From Kappaphycus alvarezii (Eukaryota > Rhodophyta > Florideophyceae > Gigartinales > Solieriaceae), in the NCBI GenBank assembly GCA_002205965.3, contig NADL03000553.1, positions 186,001 to 250,000 on the forward strand: a stretch of 64,000 nt of DNA, read 5' to 3'. The notes under the pieces were generated by a model. It did not search any database. It was given only the letters and a program-made list of their open reading frames with translations, and was not told the origin of the DNA. The position numbers and the translations under genes were made by a program. Below, piece after piece: positions 11,247-20,361 of the stretch (positions are counted from its first letter, which is position 1; every line of letters begins with the position of its first letter).

Positions 11247-11929
11247 ATGAGAAAGGTTGATATTGAACACAGAAATTGGGTACGCAGGAATCAAAAGGCT
11301 TTTACACTATTGAATGGAAACTCTTCCGACACACGAAAGCCGGTCCCGACTAGTGGCCCCTTTGAAAGAAAGAATGAAGATCTTGAGGACTTTCATGATG
11401 AGTTAGGGCATTGGGATCTCGAAACAACCAAAAATTCGTTACTGAGAGATTCTGGTGGCCCAGTATCCATAAGGACGTCTATAATTTCGTGAAAAGCTGC
11501 GACAACTGTCAAAAATTCACTCCAATACGAAAGTATAAGACAACTCTAAGCTTTCCAGTTTCCGGTCTCTTTGAAACCTTCTCAATTGACTTTGCCGGCC
11601 CATTCAAGGAAACCTCTTCCGGAAACAAATATCTCCTTATAGGGGTGGAACATCTTACTGGATGGCCAATAGCAGTTGCAGTTGAGGAGGCAAATGCTGA
11701 GGTGGTACTGAAATTCATCGAAAAAGAAATAATTGAACCGTTTGGCCTTCCAAAAATGATCATCTCGGATAACGCCCTTTGTTTTTCTGCAACTTCACTG
11801 CTTCGTTTCTTGGAAGAGAAAGGGATTCAGCTCAAGACAGTTCTAGACTACGCTCTTATGTCAAACGGGAAAGCCAAAAAGATGATTGGAACTATCAAAC
11901 GCGCACCTACTTTTTGGAATATTTTATAG
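11247..11929 (+). pseudogene. Ty3 integrase (element at 6867)
   Basis: The HHCC zinc-binding region is seen around DELGHWDLETT...SCDNCQKFTP, followed by the catalytic core (FETFSIDFAGP, GLPKMIISDNALCF). These correspond to the first two Asp of the DDE integrase triad. Fossil. Confidence 0.85.
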
Positions 11930-12051
11930 GTAATCAACTGCATCCCTATTCGTTTGAAAGGCCTCATGTTTTAACAATAAGGCAACTTACAATAATAGAA
12001 ACAGAAGAAGAATGATGACGAGTCGGGACGTTCGTCTTGAGCGAGGGGGCG

Positions 12052-12699
12052 TGATATAATGAAAATTGTAGATATTCCTTGGCATGCTGCGCTGGCTGCG
12101 CTGGCTGCGCTGGCTGAGCTGGCTGCGCTGGCTCAGTTGGCATGCTGCGCTGGCTGAGTTGGCATGCTGTGCTGGCTGAGTTGGCATGCTGCGCTGGCTG
12201 AGTTGGCACTGTACTTACAATTATATTTTTAATTATTTTTAGAGGGATGCTTTGCACTGTACTGTGGCGGTGCAGATTTGGCACATAGGTACTGTATAGG
12301 TGCTACAGAATGTGAGGGTTGAAAACTCTATATAAGGGGCTGTTTGCATGACATGGTAGGACTACTTGGGAGCCAGCATACCCGAGCGGGGCGCTCAACA
12401 AGTTAAGTCAAACACAAAGCATAAAGGAAGTTGGCAGACAACTTCAGGTCAAGCTCCGAGTAGTAGGAAGTTGAGAGTCAACTTCAAACCCAAGAAAACT
12501 TTTTCCTAAGCAAGTCGCAGAAAATCAGTGGTAGACGCTGCCCCTTTTATACTTGCTTGTAGCCCTCTCAACTCTCTCCCATATACACTGCTTTTTATTT
12601 GTTCAACTATACCACGGTAGCACTTTTGTCGCTCGCAACACCTCCGTCTTGGGGTAGTTGGTTCTAAGTATCTCTTCTCCCGACGATTTACCCCTATCA
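12052..12699 (+). repeat. 3' LTR, type I
   Basis: 648 bp, the same length and almost the same sequence as 6867-7514. Followed directly by the target duplication AACCA. Confidence 0.95.
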
Positions 12700-12704
12700 A
12701 ACCA

Positions 12705-13349
12705 CACCGAGAAATGTCGTATGCCTATTGCGGTTTTTAAGCCTGTTGTGGGAGGGCAATGGACCCATTCCTTGGCACCTGGGAGACTCATTGAGGCCCT
12801 GAAGGCCTGTGTACGGCAACTGCCCACCGGAAGCCCTTCAAGTATTGCAGCATGGACTGCGTCAGTCAGTGTCTTTTGCGATGGAGGGTTAGAGCAAAAA
12901 CGACTGAATGGGAGCCTGTCGACCGGGCGGCAAGATGAATTCCATTGAGTGAATGCCATCTTGGCCTCCTCGTAAGTTGCCAAGTCGCTCACTGCAGACG
13001 GCAGGCATCGCTCACCTAGTTTGTTTGTATGTGAGCTAGACGCGAGGAAGGCGGCTGCGCCGATGTCTTTGGCTGATGTAAGACCGATTCCTAACGTGGG
13101 CTTTTTGTCCTCAATTTGTTTGAGCGGGAGTTGCAGTTCCCGAAAGACTGTGCTGTCGAGGACGCCTCCTGCCAAAGTCCTCATTGACTGTTCCATCAGC
13201 TGGTCGAAATAGGTGGCTCCTTCGATGATGCAAGATGGCGGCACGACCCGAAGGAGATAGCCCAACTTACATACTCCTAAGCAGTTTCTTAAAATCTGGA
13301 AGGAGACCTGTGTATCCTGAAGTTCCGTGACTATATAACATATTGACAT
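12705..13349 (-). pseudogene. L2 LINE RT thumb and linker half
   Basis: One open minus-strand frame reads from the RT end (VSFQILRNCLGVCKLGYLLR, FDQLMEQSMRTLAGG) through a linker to SLPGAKEWVHCPP and HFSVWF, where the Ty3 LTR begins. It is joined at its N-terminal side to L1 RT sequence near 13325. No palm motifs remain in this piece. The frame is open for about 215 codons before the LTR, which suggests a moderate age. Confidence 0.75.
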
Positions 13350-14215
13350 ACTCGGCTAGCGAAAGGGTACGGGATGGAAGTAGGTCCCGATAAACAGGGT
13401 TGAAGGCATTGTCGGGATCAGTGAAGACCGTTGCAACTGGGGGAGGCGATGATACTTGACGAAGCATCATGCGTGTGTCATGAATGATGGCATCCATGTC
13501 GGCCTTGATAAGTTTGGCCGTCTGGTAGGGGCCAGAAATTCACGAAAATCATTTATAGCGGACGGAAGCAACGTCTTGGTGACAATGTGACGGAGAACAG
13601 AGCCTAAAGCGATCGGCCGGATTTGCCCGGCTTTGGTTGGAGCGTGAGAAGAGTTGCAGCAGTGAGAAGGGGGAGGACAGCATCCGAATGTCTCCGTTGG
13701 CTATCGGAGAAACCAGGCTGGTCAGCACACCAATGCCGGTGACATCGGCATCAGGGCTGAACGGGTCTTAGCAAGGAGGTAGAACCATCGTGAGGGTGTG
13801 CGATCCGGGCTCGACGTGGTGTCCGTTATGGGCGGGGTAGGTAGGAGTGTGTCTTCGGTAAGCGGGGTGACTGGCTGTAGTGGGCTCAAGTGTAGGCCCC
13901 GGAGCTGCTGGACGATTTGCACATCATTTACATCTGCGCAGTGAGCGTTGAGTAGGGAGCGTTTCGCCTCGCCATATCGCGCATCAGCACAAAGGGCCTC
14001 CGCACAGCGGGAACGATTGGCATCAGTGGAGACGGGAGAGCAGGCATATGGGCGGTGGTGTCAACCCAGTCAGCACGGTTCCTGCAAGCGTTGAGGGCAT
14101 CGACCCTTAAGGCACACCATTGGGTACCAGTCTTTGCACGCCGGAGGCGGTCACGGAGCGCAACCATGTGCTCATTCTGTGCCTTATTTAGAAGTGTTTG
14201 CTCTTATGTTTACTC
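13325..14215 (-). mobile_element. L1 LINE fragment: pre-RT and start of RT
   Basis: Minus-strand frames at 13928-14167 (MVALRDRLRRAKTGTQWCALR), 13722-13922 and 13267-13497 (MDAIIHDTRMMLRQV, ATVFTDPDNAFNP, EYVNMLYSHGT) match the L1 pre-RT domain and the first RT blocks. The expected FNRVDR is changed to FNPVYR. The copy is interrupted by L2 at 13325 and fades at about 14215. Several frame changes are present. Confidence 0.75.
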
Positions 14216-14375
14216 ATGATGTTCTGGACTCCGATTCAATCCCCTCCCGCCCTCACCCGCCCTAACACGGCCTTTCGCAGATGCCACCGTTTCCTCTCCC
14301 GAGGTAGCCCTTCCGGGCAGCGCAGCCCTTCTCCAAGTTGATCCCCCTCTTTACCCCAGCGAAGCTACATTTCCA

Positions 14376-14427
14376 AGGGATGAAGAGAGGCCAAGGATTG
14401 AAAAATCCTTGGCCTCTCTTCATCCCT
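14376..14427. repeat. Perfect 24-bp inverted repeat with GAAA loop
   Basis: Arms 14376-14399 and 14404-14427 are exact reverse complements (AGGGATGAAGAGAGGCCAAG... on the left), separated by the 4-base loop GAAA. The stem is 24 bp without mismatch. It lies at the left end of the L3 LINE copy. Confidence 0.95.
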
Positions 14428-15536
14428 GCCCCCGTTCCAATCATTCCTGTGCACCCTCACCGATTTCCTCCTGCGCTCAAGTTCTCGGTATCGGATGTCC
14501 GCCAAGACAATCACAGCCTGGATCCTTCTACCACTCCCGGGGCCAATGGTCTATCCCCAGTGTTCCTGCGAATACTGCTTCCACAGGCAGGTGGGATCAC
14601 ACACGGCAGAGATTGCCTTCATGCTCTGACAAAGTTCCTCAACCTCTGTTTGAATGGCGATCTACCGGCCGCGTGCCGCCTGTATTTCTGCGAAGACCGT
14701 CTTACTGCGCTGCCGAAGCCGAACGGGGAATCCGTCCTATCGATGTTTGGCTTCTCTACCAACGCCTAATTACTTGGCTCGCGGCGCACAAAGCCACCCC
14801 CATTGCTCCTATCTTCTGCCCCATCAGGTCGGGGCACACGTCAAGAACGGCACCGGGTCTGGCTTCAGGCCCCTCTCCCCTTCTCATTGGCGGTCTAGGT
14901 CTCCTGCAAACTTCAGACATTACCGTGGCTGCTTACGCAACATCTGTAATTGATTCTTATGGACGTATCTCCGACCTGATTACTCTTTCCCACGACCGCC
15001 ACCCCGAAGAGATCCCTCGGTTCGTCATCTCGCTCTTATCCTCCCGCCACCCGCAGCTGTGTTCGTCGCTTACAGCTACGGCACTTTTCGAGCATTGTTC
15101 ATCGCCGGCCCCCGGCGAAAGGCTCCAGTCTGCGATCACAACTGCACTCACGATATCGAAGTCTGACAGGTTGTTCTTGTCCGCAGCAGCACCGGGACGA
15201 GCACGGCTACTCTCCGTGCGAACATCCTCCTCCTCCTCTGTTTTCCCTTTGCCTCCTCACCCCCACCGCGGTACTTACATGTCCTCTTCTGCGTGGAAAG
15301 TCGCTCTGGCTCTCCGTCTCGGCATCCCGCTATCCCCTGGATATACTCGCTGTGACGTCTACTCCCGGCGCTTGGCCGACGTCGCACCCGTCTTAGATCC
15401 AAGCGGCCAACACTCATTGAGCTGCAAATACGAAGACGGAATGACTCGTCGGCATAACGTCCTCCGCAACGTTCTTGCCCGCTTCTGTAAGGAAGTTGGA
15501 TCGTCGCCCTTGTCGAGCATCCGCTCCTCTACCTAG
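14409..15536 (+). pseudogene. L3 LINE ORF, central part
   Basis: The longest frame of this copy, 375 codons. Its first ~150 residues are partly out of phase with the real L3 frame, which shifts twice here. From about residue 155 the frame is genuine: LLIGGLGLLQTSDITVAAYA, SYGRISDLI, GRARLLSV, SAWKVALALRLGI, PSGQHSLSCKYEDGMTRRHN. The frame runs out of phase near 15500, before the endonuclease motifs, which continue from 15578. Not functional. Confidence 0.75.
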
Positions 15537-16010
15537 TTCCTAATCCGTCTAGGCCTTCGGAGTCCCCGTCGTGACGGATGGATATTTACATCCCCGCTGT
15601 CTACGGGCTTCAGAGCACTGATATCGCCGTCGATGTTACTGTTGCCCATCCCTCCTCTTGCCGTCACTTCTCGCCAAGTATGGTTACCACAGGTGCTGCC
15701 GCGACACTCGCAGAGCGCGAGAAACATTGTCATTACGGCACTTACTGCGACCAAAACGATATCCTCCTCCTCCCTGTCGGGATTTATATCTACGGCGCCT
15801 TGGCGGACAACGGCCAGGGTTTCCTCCGCCGCCTTGCTTCCTCCGCTGCTTCCCGTCGCGGTTCCTCCCCTCAACAGGAACTTCGCGACTTCATTACTCG
15901 TTTTGCCTTTAGTCTCAACGTGATGGAGGCGCGACAGGTTTCCACCAGCCACCCGCTTCGTAGTTAATTTCTGAATACCCCCGCACGCTTCTGGGCCGTA
16001 CTGTACAATT
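14428..16010 (+). mobile_element. L3-type RLE LINE copy with internal deletion
   Basis: Plus-strand LINE. It starts with RT-entry blocks (SLDPSTTPGANGLSPVFLRIL, LPAACRLYFCEDRLTALPKPN, then HQVGAHVKNG, equal to the L1 PFQTANGIKAG block). It then jumps directly to LLIGGLGLLQTSD, which corresponds to the GGQGFTLISPF block well beyond the palm. The RT palm with its YADD box is therefore absent (an estimated 0.85 kb lost). The C-terminal half with TRRHN, RMDIYIP and AVDVTVAHP remains. The 3' end is near 16010 (FWAVLYNS and a stop). Confidence 0.85.
15578..15967 (+). pseudogene. L3 LINE endonuclease end
   Basis: Reads MDIYIPAVYG, STDIAVDVTVAHP, then ATLAEREKHCHYGTYC and LLPVGIYIYGALADN. This is the RLE core (R-M-D and D.T) plus the distal nuclease helix and strand. 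An in-frame TGA at about 15572-15574 precedes RMDIYIP. The L3 copy at 42643 has the same TGA at the same place. Confidence 0.8.
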
Positions 16011-16234
16011 CGTAAAGACTTACCACGACGGAGTATATACGCACTGACCGACTATTGATTTAAGAACTAACTGGATGGTCAACATCGTTCACGTGCAGTC
16101 GGGCGCGGGAAAAAGAAGAACTCTTTGGCAGTAGTATAACGAGTGCCCGCCGCAGGATCCGACTATATTGCTAGCTAAGATCTAACCGGGTGGTCCACGT
16201 CGGCCACCTGCAGCGACATTCGCTACAAAATAGA
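16011..16234 (-). repeat. Two short L1-type 3' tails in tandem
   Basis: Minus-strand LINE tails. About 16020-16105 (CTAACTGGATGGTCAACATCGTTCACGTGCAG) and about 16110-16234 (CAGGATCCGACTATATTGCTAGCTAAGATCTAACCGGGTGG) each match the end of the ORF plus the ~80-base 3' UTR of L1. The second is very close to the micro-tails at 36240-36444. A run GGGAAAAAGAAGAA separates them, like the GAAGAA runs at the other tail junctions. Confidence 0.75.
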
Positions 16235-16830
16235 TTGTGCACTAGACGACCAGATTGGGCTACTAATGCAAAATAATTGGGATAGGTAGATCCAAATAAT
16301 AATAAATAGTTCTAACTTGAATAAATAAATAAATGCCACAATTGGACTTAGAATGAATAATGAATAGAAAACCAAATTTAATAATATCTATCGAGGGGAA
16401 TATTTCGATAGCCCAAGGATATAAAAATATTTCTAACAACCTAGACTACTTATACTCTACACCAGGGTGAACCTGGCACAAAAATCAGGTGAGCCGTTCA
16501 ATAATTTTGGCAGACATAATTCAGGCTCAGCAATAATTATTGCAGTATTTTCCAGGTAAGCAATCATCCAGATAATAATTTGTTGGTAGCATAAATGCAA
16601 TAATTATAGCCTGTATAATATAAAAATCCAACTGTAGGACATAAAAATTATTTCACACTGAATTCAGCATAAAATAGTGCCAGTGTAAAATAGATAAAAT
16701 TATTCCTTGATGATTCAAAATAAATATAAATTGTGGGCCTCAATAAAAATACTGCTCCACAATTCAGCATCACTGTAGGACACCGGGATAGAGATTAAAA
16801 TATTTGGTCAATTTTCACAACTAATGCGCC
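16235..16830. other. AT-rich non-coding stretch
   Basis: About 600 bases rich in AATAAT and ATAAATAAATAAAT words with stops in every frame. No match to the LINE or LTR parts in the window. It interrupts GC-rich LINE sequence on both sides, so it may be an unrelated small non-coding insertion or a piece of host DNA. Confidence 0.5.
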
Positions 16831-17489
16831 TATAGGTCCGTGTACAGAATGGTTGGCGGTTTCCGCTGTGAAAAGCGGTTTACATCAAAGAGTTTCCATG
16901 GCGTCCACTGCAGGATCCGACCATATGGCGCCGTTCTGAGTTGTACTTCGGCTATGGTGGTGTAAGTGCAACGTGGAGGGCACTTGAAAGCCACTAAGTG
17001 GCTATTGGGAGCCAAAACCCTGCGTGCTGCTGGGCGCGACAAATTTTAGAAGCAGTACATGTGGACCAAACCCCGTAGCTTAATTTTTGGTACAGGCGAC
17101 ATTTCACTCTCGCACAGGACCTACCGCTGCGCATCGTGATAATTGCGGGGTGCTCATCGATTATCTTTGATGATGCATCAGATGGGGATCCCAGTGGATC
17201 AAACCCTAGGGGCAAGAATGTCCGGCCGAGTCGTGAGCGTCCTGGCAGGGCTTCTAAGGGGACGGCTGCCACCTTCCCTGTGGATATATCTTCCAACAGT
17301 AAAAACACCCCAAACTTTCCCCCTTTCCTTACGAGGTCGGTCATTTTCCGTCTTTCTGCTGCCAGGGCCACCGCCCCCGCAGCCTTCGCTCACAGGCGCA
17401 TAGTTATCTTCTAGAATGGGGAGACGAACGTAATGTCATACGATATCGGGATCGCTCCCGTAAAGATCTACCACCGGAAGGGGAGACAC
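16831..17489 (-). mobile_element. 5'-truncated L1 LINE, C-terminal end only
   Basis: Minus strand. A frame at 16994-17371 (125 codons) starts in the linker after the RLE core (MALAAERRKMTDLVRKGGKFG, matching the ATQMAGGAADIAHRDKVKDLERK region). It runs through GFDPLGSPSDASSKI (L1: AFDSLGAPSP) to CRLYQKLSYGVWSTC (L1: RRRIYQRLSCTLWSS). Compared with the other copies it carries an extra segment GVFLLLEDISTGK. The 5' end is cut at about 17489, where the 3' tail of the next L1 begins. Confidence 0.75.
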
Positions 17490-17673
17490 CGGAAGAAGAA
17501 GTTTAATGCATTCAGTATCTACTGGGGACTGCGGACGTCCTAACTATACCGCTAAGACCTAAGCGGATGTACATCGTCGTCCATGCGCATCGGGGCTCGC
17601 GACAGGATAGCTTGAGCAATGGATTACCAGAGGGTTCAACTCAGTCGCTGGTAGATACGGCGGCGGATAATAC

Positions 17674-18393
17674 TGATGTGCGCAAATTCGCACACGAAAA
17701 AATTTAGATGAGGACCATAATTGTATACAGTATTGGAACTGGGAAGATATTTTTACAGTTTTTGAATTTGCAAGATATTTTTAATTTGGGTGAGTGTGGC
17801 AAATTCATCGGTTGATTTTTTATTTTAGGACACGCTGTCATAGTGGATGTCAGTACAGTTCTAGGTTGTGGGTGATACTACGAGTGACTCTGAAAGGTCT
17901 ATATAATGGCCACATCAATTCCCACCCCTGGCCGATGGGTGGCTGGCATGGGTATGGCACCTAGATATTTACCTTGAGGAAATATCTTCTAATGGTCTCT
18001 CTGGTTCACACGATTCCCGTGAATGCGTTTTATGGTATTTAGTATGTTTGATTGAGACTTTAGGATTAGCCGAAAAGTCTATATAAGCTGAGTAAAGTGC
18101 TTCCTCCTTGAGAGGTCAAGCAAGTTGGCAGACAACTTCAGGTCAAGCTCCGAGTAGTAGGAAGTTGAGAGTCAACTTCAGACCCTAGAAAACTTTTTCC
18201 TAAGCTGGTCGCAGAGCATCAGTGGTAGACCCTGCCCCTTTTATACTTGCTTGTAGCCCTCTCAACTCTCTCCCATATACACTCCTTTTTATTTGTTCAA
18301 CTATACCACGGTAGCACTTTTGTCGCTCGCAACACCTCCGTCTTGGGGTAGTTGGTTCTAAGTATCTCTTCTCCCGACGATTTACCCCTATCA
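17674..18393 (+). repeat. 5' LTR, type II
   Basis: 720 bp, TGATGTGCGC...TTACCCCTATCA. It holds two TATA-like boxes, TCTATATAATGG near 17898 and TCTATATAAGC near 18079. From about 18030 onward it is homologous to the type III LTR promoter and R/U5. From about 18121 it is nearly identical to the type I R/U5. Confidence 0.95.
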
Positions 18394-18482
18394 TTTGGTA
18401 CTCTTGTGGAGGGGGTTGCACCCGAGGTATTCGAGTTGAGCAGTCTTAGGGAACCATTCGAGGGGATTTCTTTTCTGTAATC

Positions 18483-19440
18483 ATGGATCTCAACGCTGCT
18501 CGTATAACGTTCACAGGGGGCAAGAATGAAGACGTTGAGGAGTTTCTCTATACATATGTCAACGTTGTGATGCGTGAGAAGAGCGATGAAGAGAAGGCCG
18601 AAAGTATCTTCGCCTATCTTCATGGTGACGCAAAGCACAAATATAAGGCCAAGTTTATCAACGGGTGGTCTCTTAACGGGAATGGGCGTAACTTCGGTGA
18701 GGTATGTGAGTGGCTTGTGAAAGAATATGCTAAGGAGGTAGAACCAGATGAGATGATTCGTACCGCCATAGAGGCCCGGCTCAACTTCGACGATTTGTTA
18801 AGCTCATTGGTATACTTGTGTGATCTCTATGAAAAGGCTGGGTTCAACGCCCAAGCCAAGTACGGAATGCTGCGTAAGGCGGCGATGGGGGATAAGCGGC
18901 TCTCCGATTTCCTCCTCATCAAGGGCCCTCACACTTTTAATGAACTGAAGGGTACCATAGTAGAATTTGTCAAAAATTCGGAGACGTTTCAGTCACTGAG
19001 TGAGGTACCGAGGGAAACCCGCACATCATGTCTATCGTACATCCTGAAAAGAATTATCAAAGGCCAGCGACTAGCGCAGCAGCATTGGAATCAGTCAGGA
19101 GCGATGTCAAAAACTTGGAAGAAAGGTTGGAAACCCGATTCGATAATCGACTTGACATGATAACCTCGCAGTTGGAAAGCCTTACTCTTACCATTAAGAA
19201 GAACCAGTCTGGGGCCCCCAAGGCCGCAGAAGTCTGTTCCTACTGTCACAAGCCTGGACACTTTGCAAATAGGTGTCCTGATAATCCACATAGAAACACT
19301 CGTTGTGGAAAGTGCGGCGATATGGGCATCATGAAAGTAACTGCTGGTCTAAAGACAACAGAAAAGCAAATCTATCGGGCGCAAGGAGCGAGTCAGGACC
19401 AGAGATGAAAATCTTACAAAACAGAAAGGATCACAAGTTG
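18483..19440 (+). pseudogene. gag: Ty3 gag region (element at 17674)
   Basis: The best gag copy in the window, starting MDLNAARITFTGGKNEDV at 18483. A capsid-like helical domain of about 180 residues (VEEFLYTYVNVVMREKSDEE, GEVCEWLVKEYAKEV, MLRKAAMGDKRLSDF) is followed by a coiled coil and two CCHC knuckles, CSYCHKPGHFANRC and a second one. Gag forms the particle and binds element RNA. Broken; fossil. Confidence 0.9.
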
Positions 19441-20360
19441 ACGGATGCCGGTAACGTATCCATCGCTGAAGAAATCAGTCAAGTCAATGTGACAAAAAGG
19501 GATGGGGAAGGGAACATTTTATCGAAAAACCTAGGCTAGATTATGGAATGCTGGAACATATCCCAGCACCTGTACCTCCTCGAACCAAGAGGTCTGATCA
19601 AGTTGTTCCAGGAGTGGGAGTCACTCCGGCCAAGAAGACGAAAAAGAGTAAGAAATTTAAGAATATCCCAAAGGACGTACTAGAATATGTGAAGAAGTAC
19701 AATTTGGTGGCTGAGCTTGCATCAGCCCCAACTGGGATAACGTTTGGTCAACTTTTGAGGGGCGACGCAGAGGACGCGAGAAAGAACTCAAAAAAATTAT
19801 CAGGTCTAATAAGTCCGCTAAGGGTAAGAAACTGTTTCTTCAATCGGCCTCGACAGCACCAAGACGTCTTAAACTAGTACCAGTCAAAGTATTGGGAATG
19901 CAAACCCAAGCTCTTTTCGATTCGGGCGCTGTTCCAAACCTTATTTCAGAAACTTTGGTGACAGATCTAGGTCTTGAAATTATTCCAACTACTCGAAGAA
20001 TAACTGTGGCGGATGGAACCGTATCAAAATGCATGGGCACTGTTGACAAGGTTTCCGTGTTCTTTGGGGACTCTAAAGTTGATTTAGACTTTCTTGTCAT
20101 GCCTGATCTCCCTTTCGATGCAATCATTGGCTGCCCTACCATGGAAAGACTAGGGACCTGCATTGACTTGGGCAACCAAATCGTTTCAGTTAATGTTGAC
20201 GGCAGAACCGTGAAGATGCCCCTGGATTTCGACAAAAGCACACATCCGGTAGATTTGAAAGAAACGGACAGTGAAGATTTCACTTCTAGCTATGACAGCG
20301 AAGATTCGAACCAACTAACACTTTCGGAAGTGGAGAAGGGTACGCTCGGGGGATACTGAA
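19441..20360 (+). pseudogene. Ty3 basic linker and retropepsin (element at 17674)
   Basis: A Lys-rich linker and a YVKKYNLVAELASAPTG stretch are followed by the aspartic protease with active-site motif ALFDSGAVPNLIS near 19909. LVTDLGLEIIPT and VMPDLPFDAIIGCPTMERLG follow, typical of gypsy retropepsins that cut the polyprotein. It ends in an acidic Ser/Asp spacer. Fossil. Confidence 0.85.
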
Positions 20361-20361
20361 C

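Larger units (their letters stand above)
6867..12699 (+). mobile_element. Young Ty3/gypsy element (type I LTRs)
   Basis: An LTR retrotransposon of 5,833 bp with two 648-bp LTRs (TG...CA) and a perfect 5-bp target duplication AACCA at 6862-6866 and 12700-12704. A candidate primer-binding site begins TGGTACTC two bases after the 5' LTR. A short purine-rich stretch (GAGGGGGCG) precedes the 3' LTR. Part order is gag, protease, RT, RNase H, integrase. I saw one difference between the LTRs, so the insertion is recent. Its internal region is about 1.5 kb shorter than that of its sister at 17674-25145. It is broken in roughly ten places and is treated as a fossil. It lies inside an L2 LINE. Confidence 0.95.
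6301..13320 (-). mobile_element. L2-type RLE LINE copy interrupted by a Ty3 element
   Basis: Minus-strand L2 sequence is split by the Ty3 insertion at 6867-12699. The upstream (protein N-terminal) half lies at 12705-13320 and the C-terminal half at 6301-6866. The break falls inside the LPGAKEWV...HFSVWF region, just before the CCHC knuckle. The empty-site structure is shown by the L2 copy at 25253-26095, where the same protein region is continuous. The 5' end is truncated and joins an L1 piece at about 13325. Confidence 0.85.
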
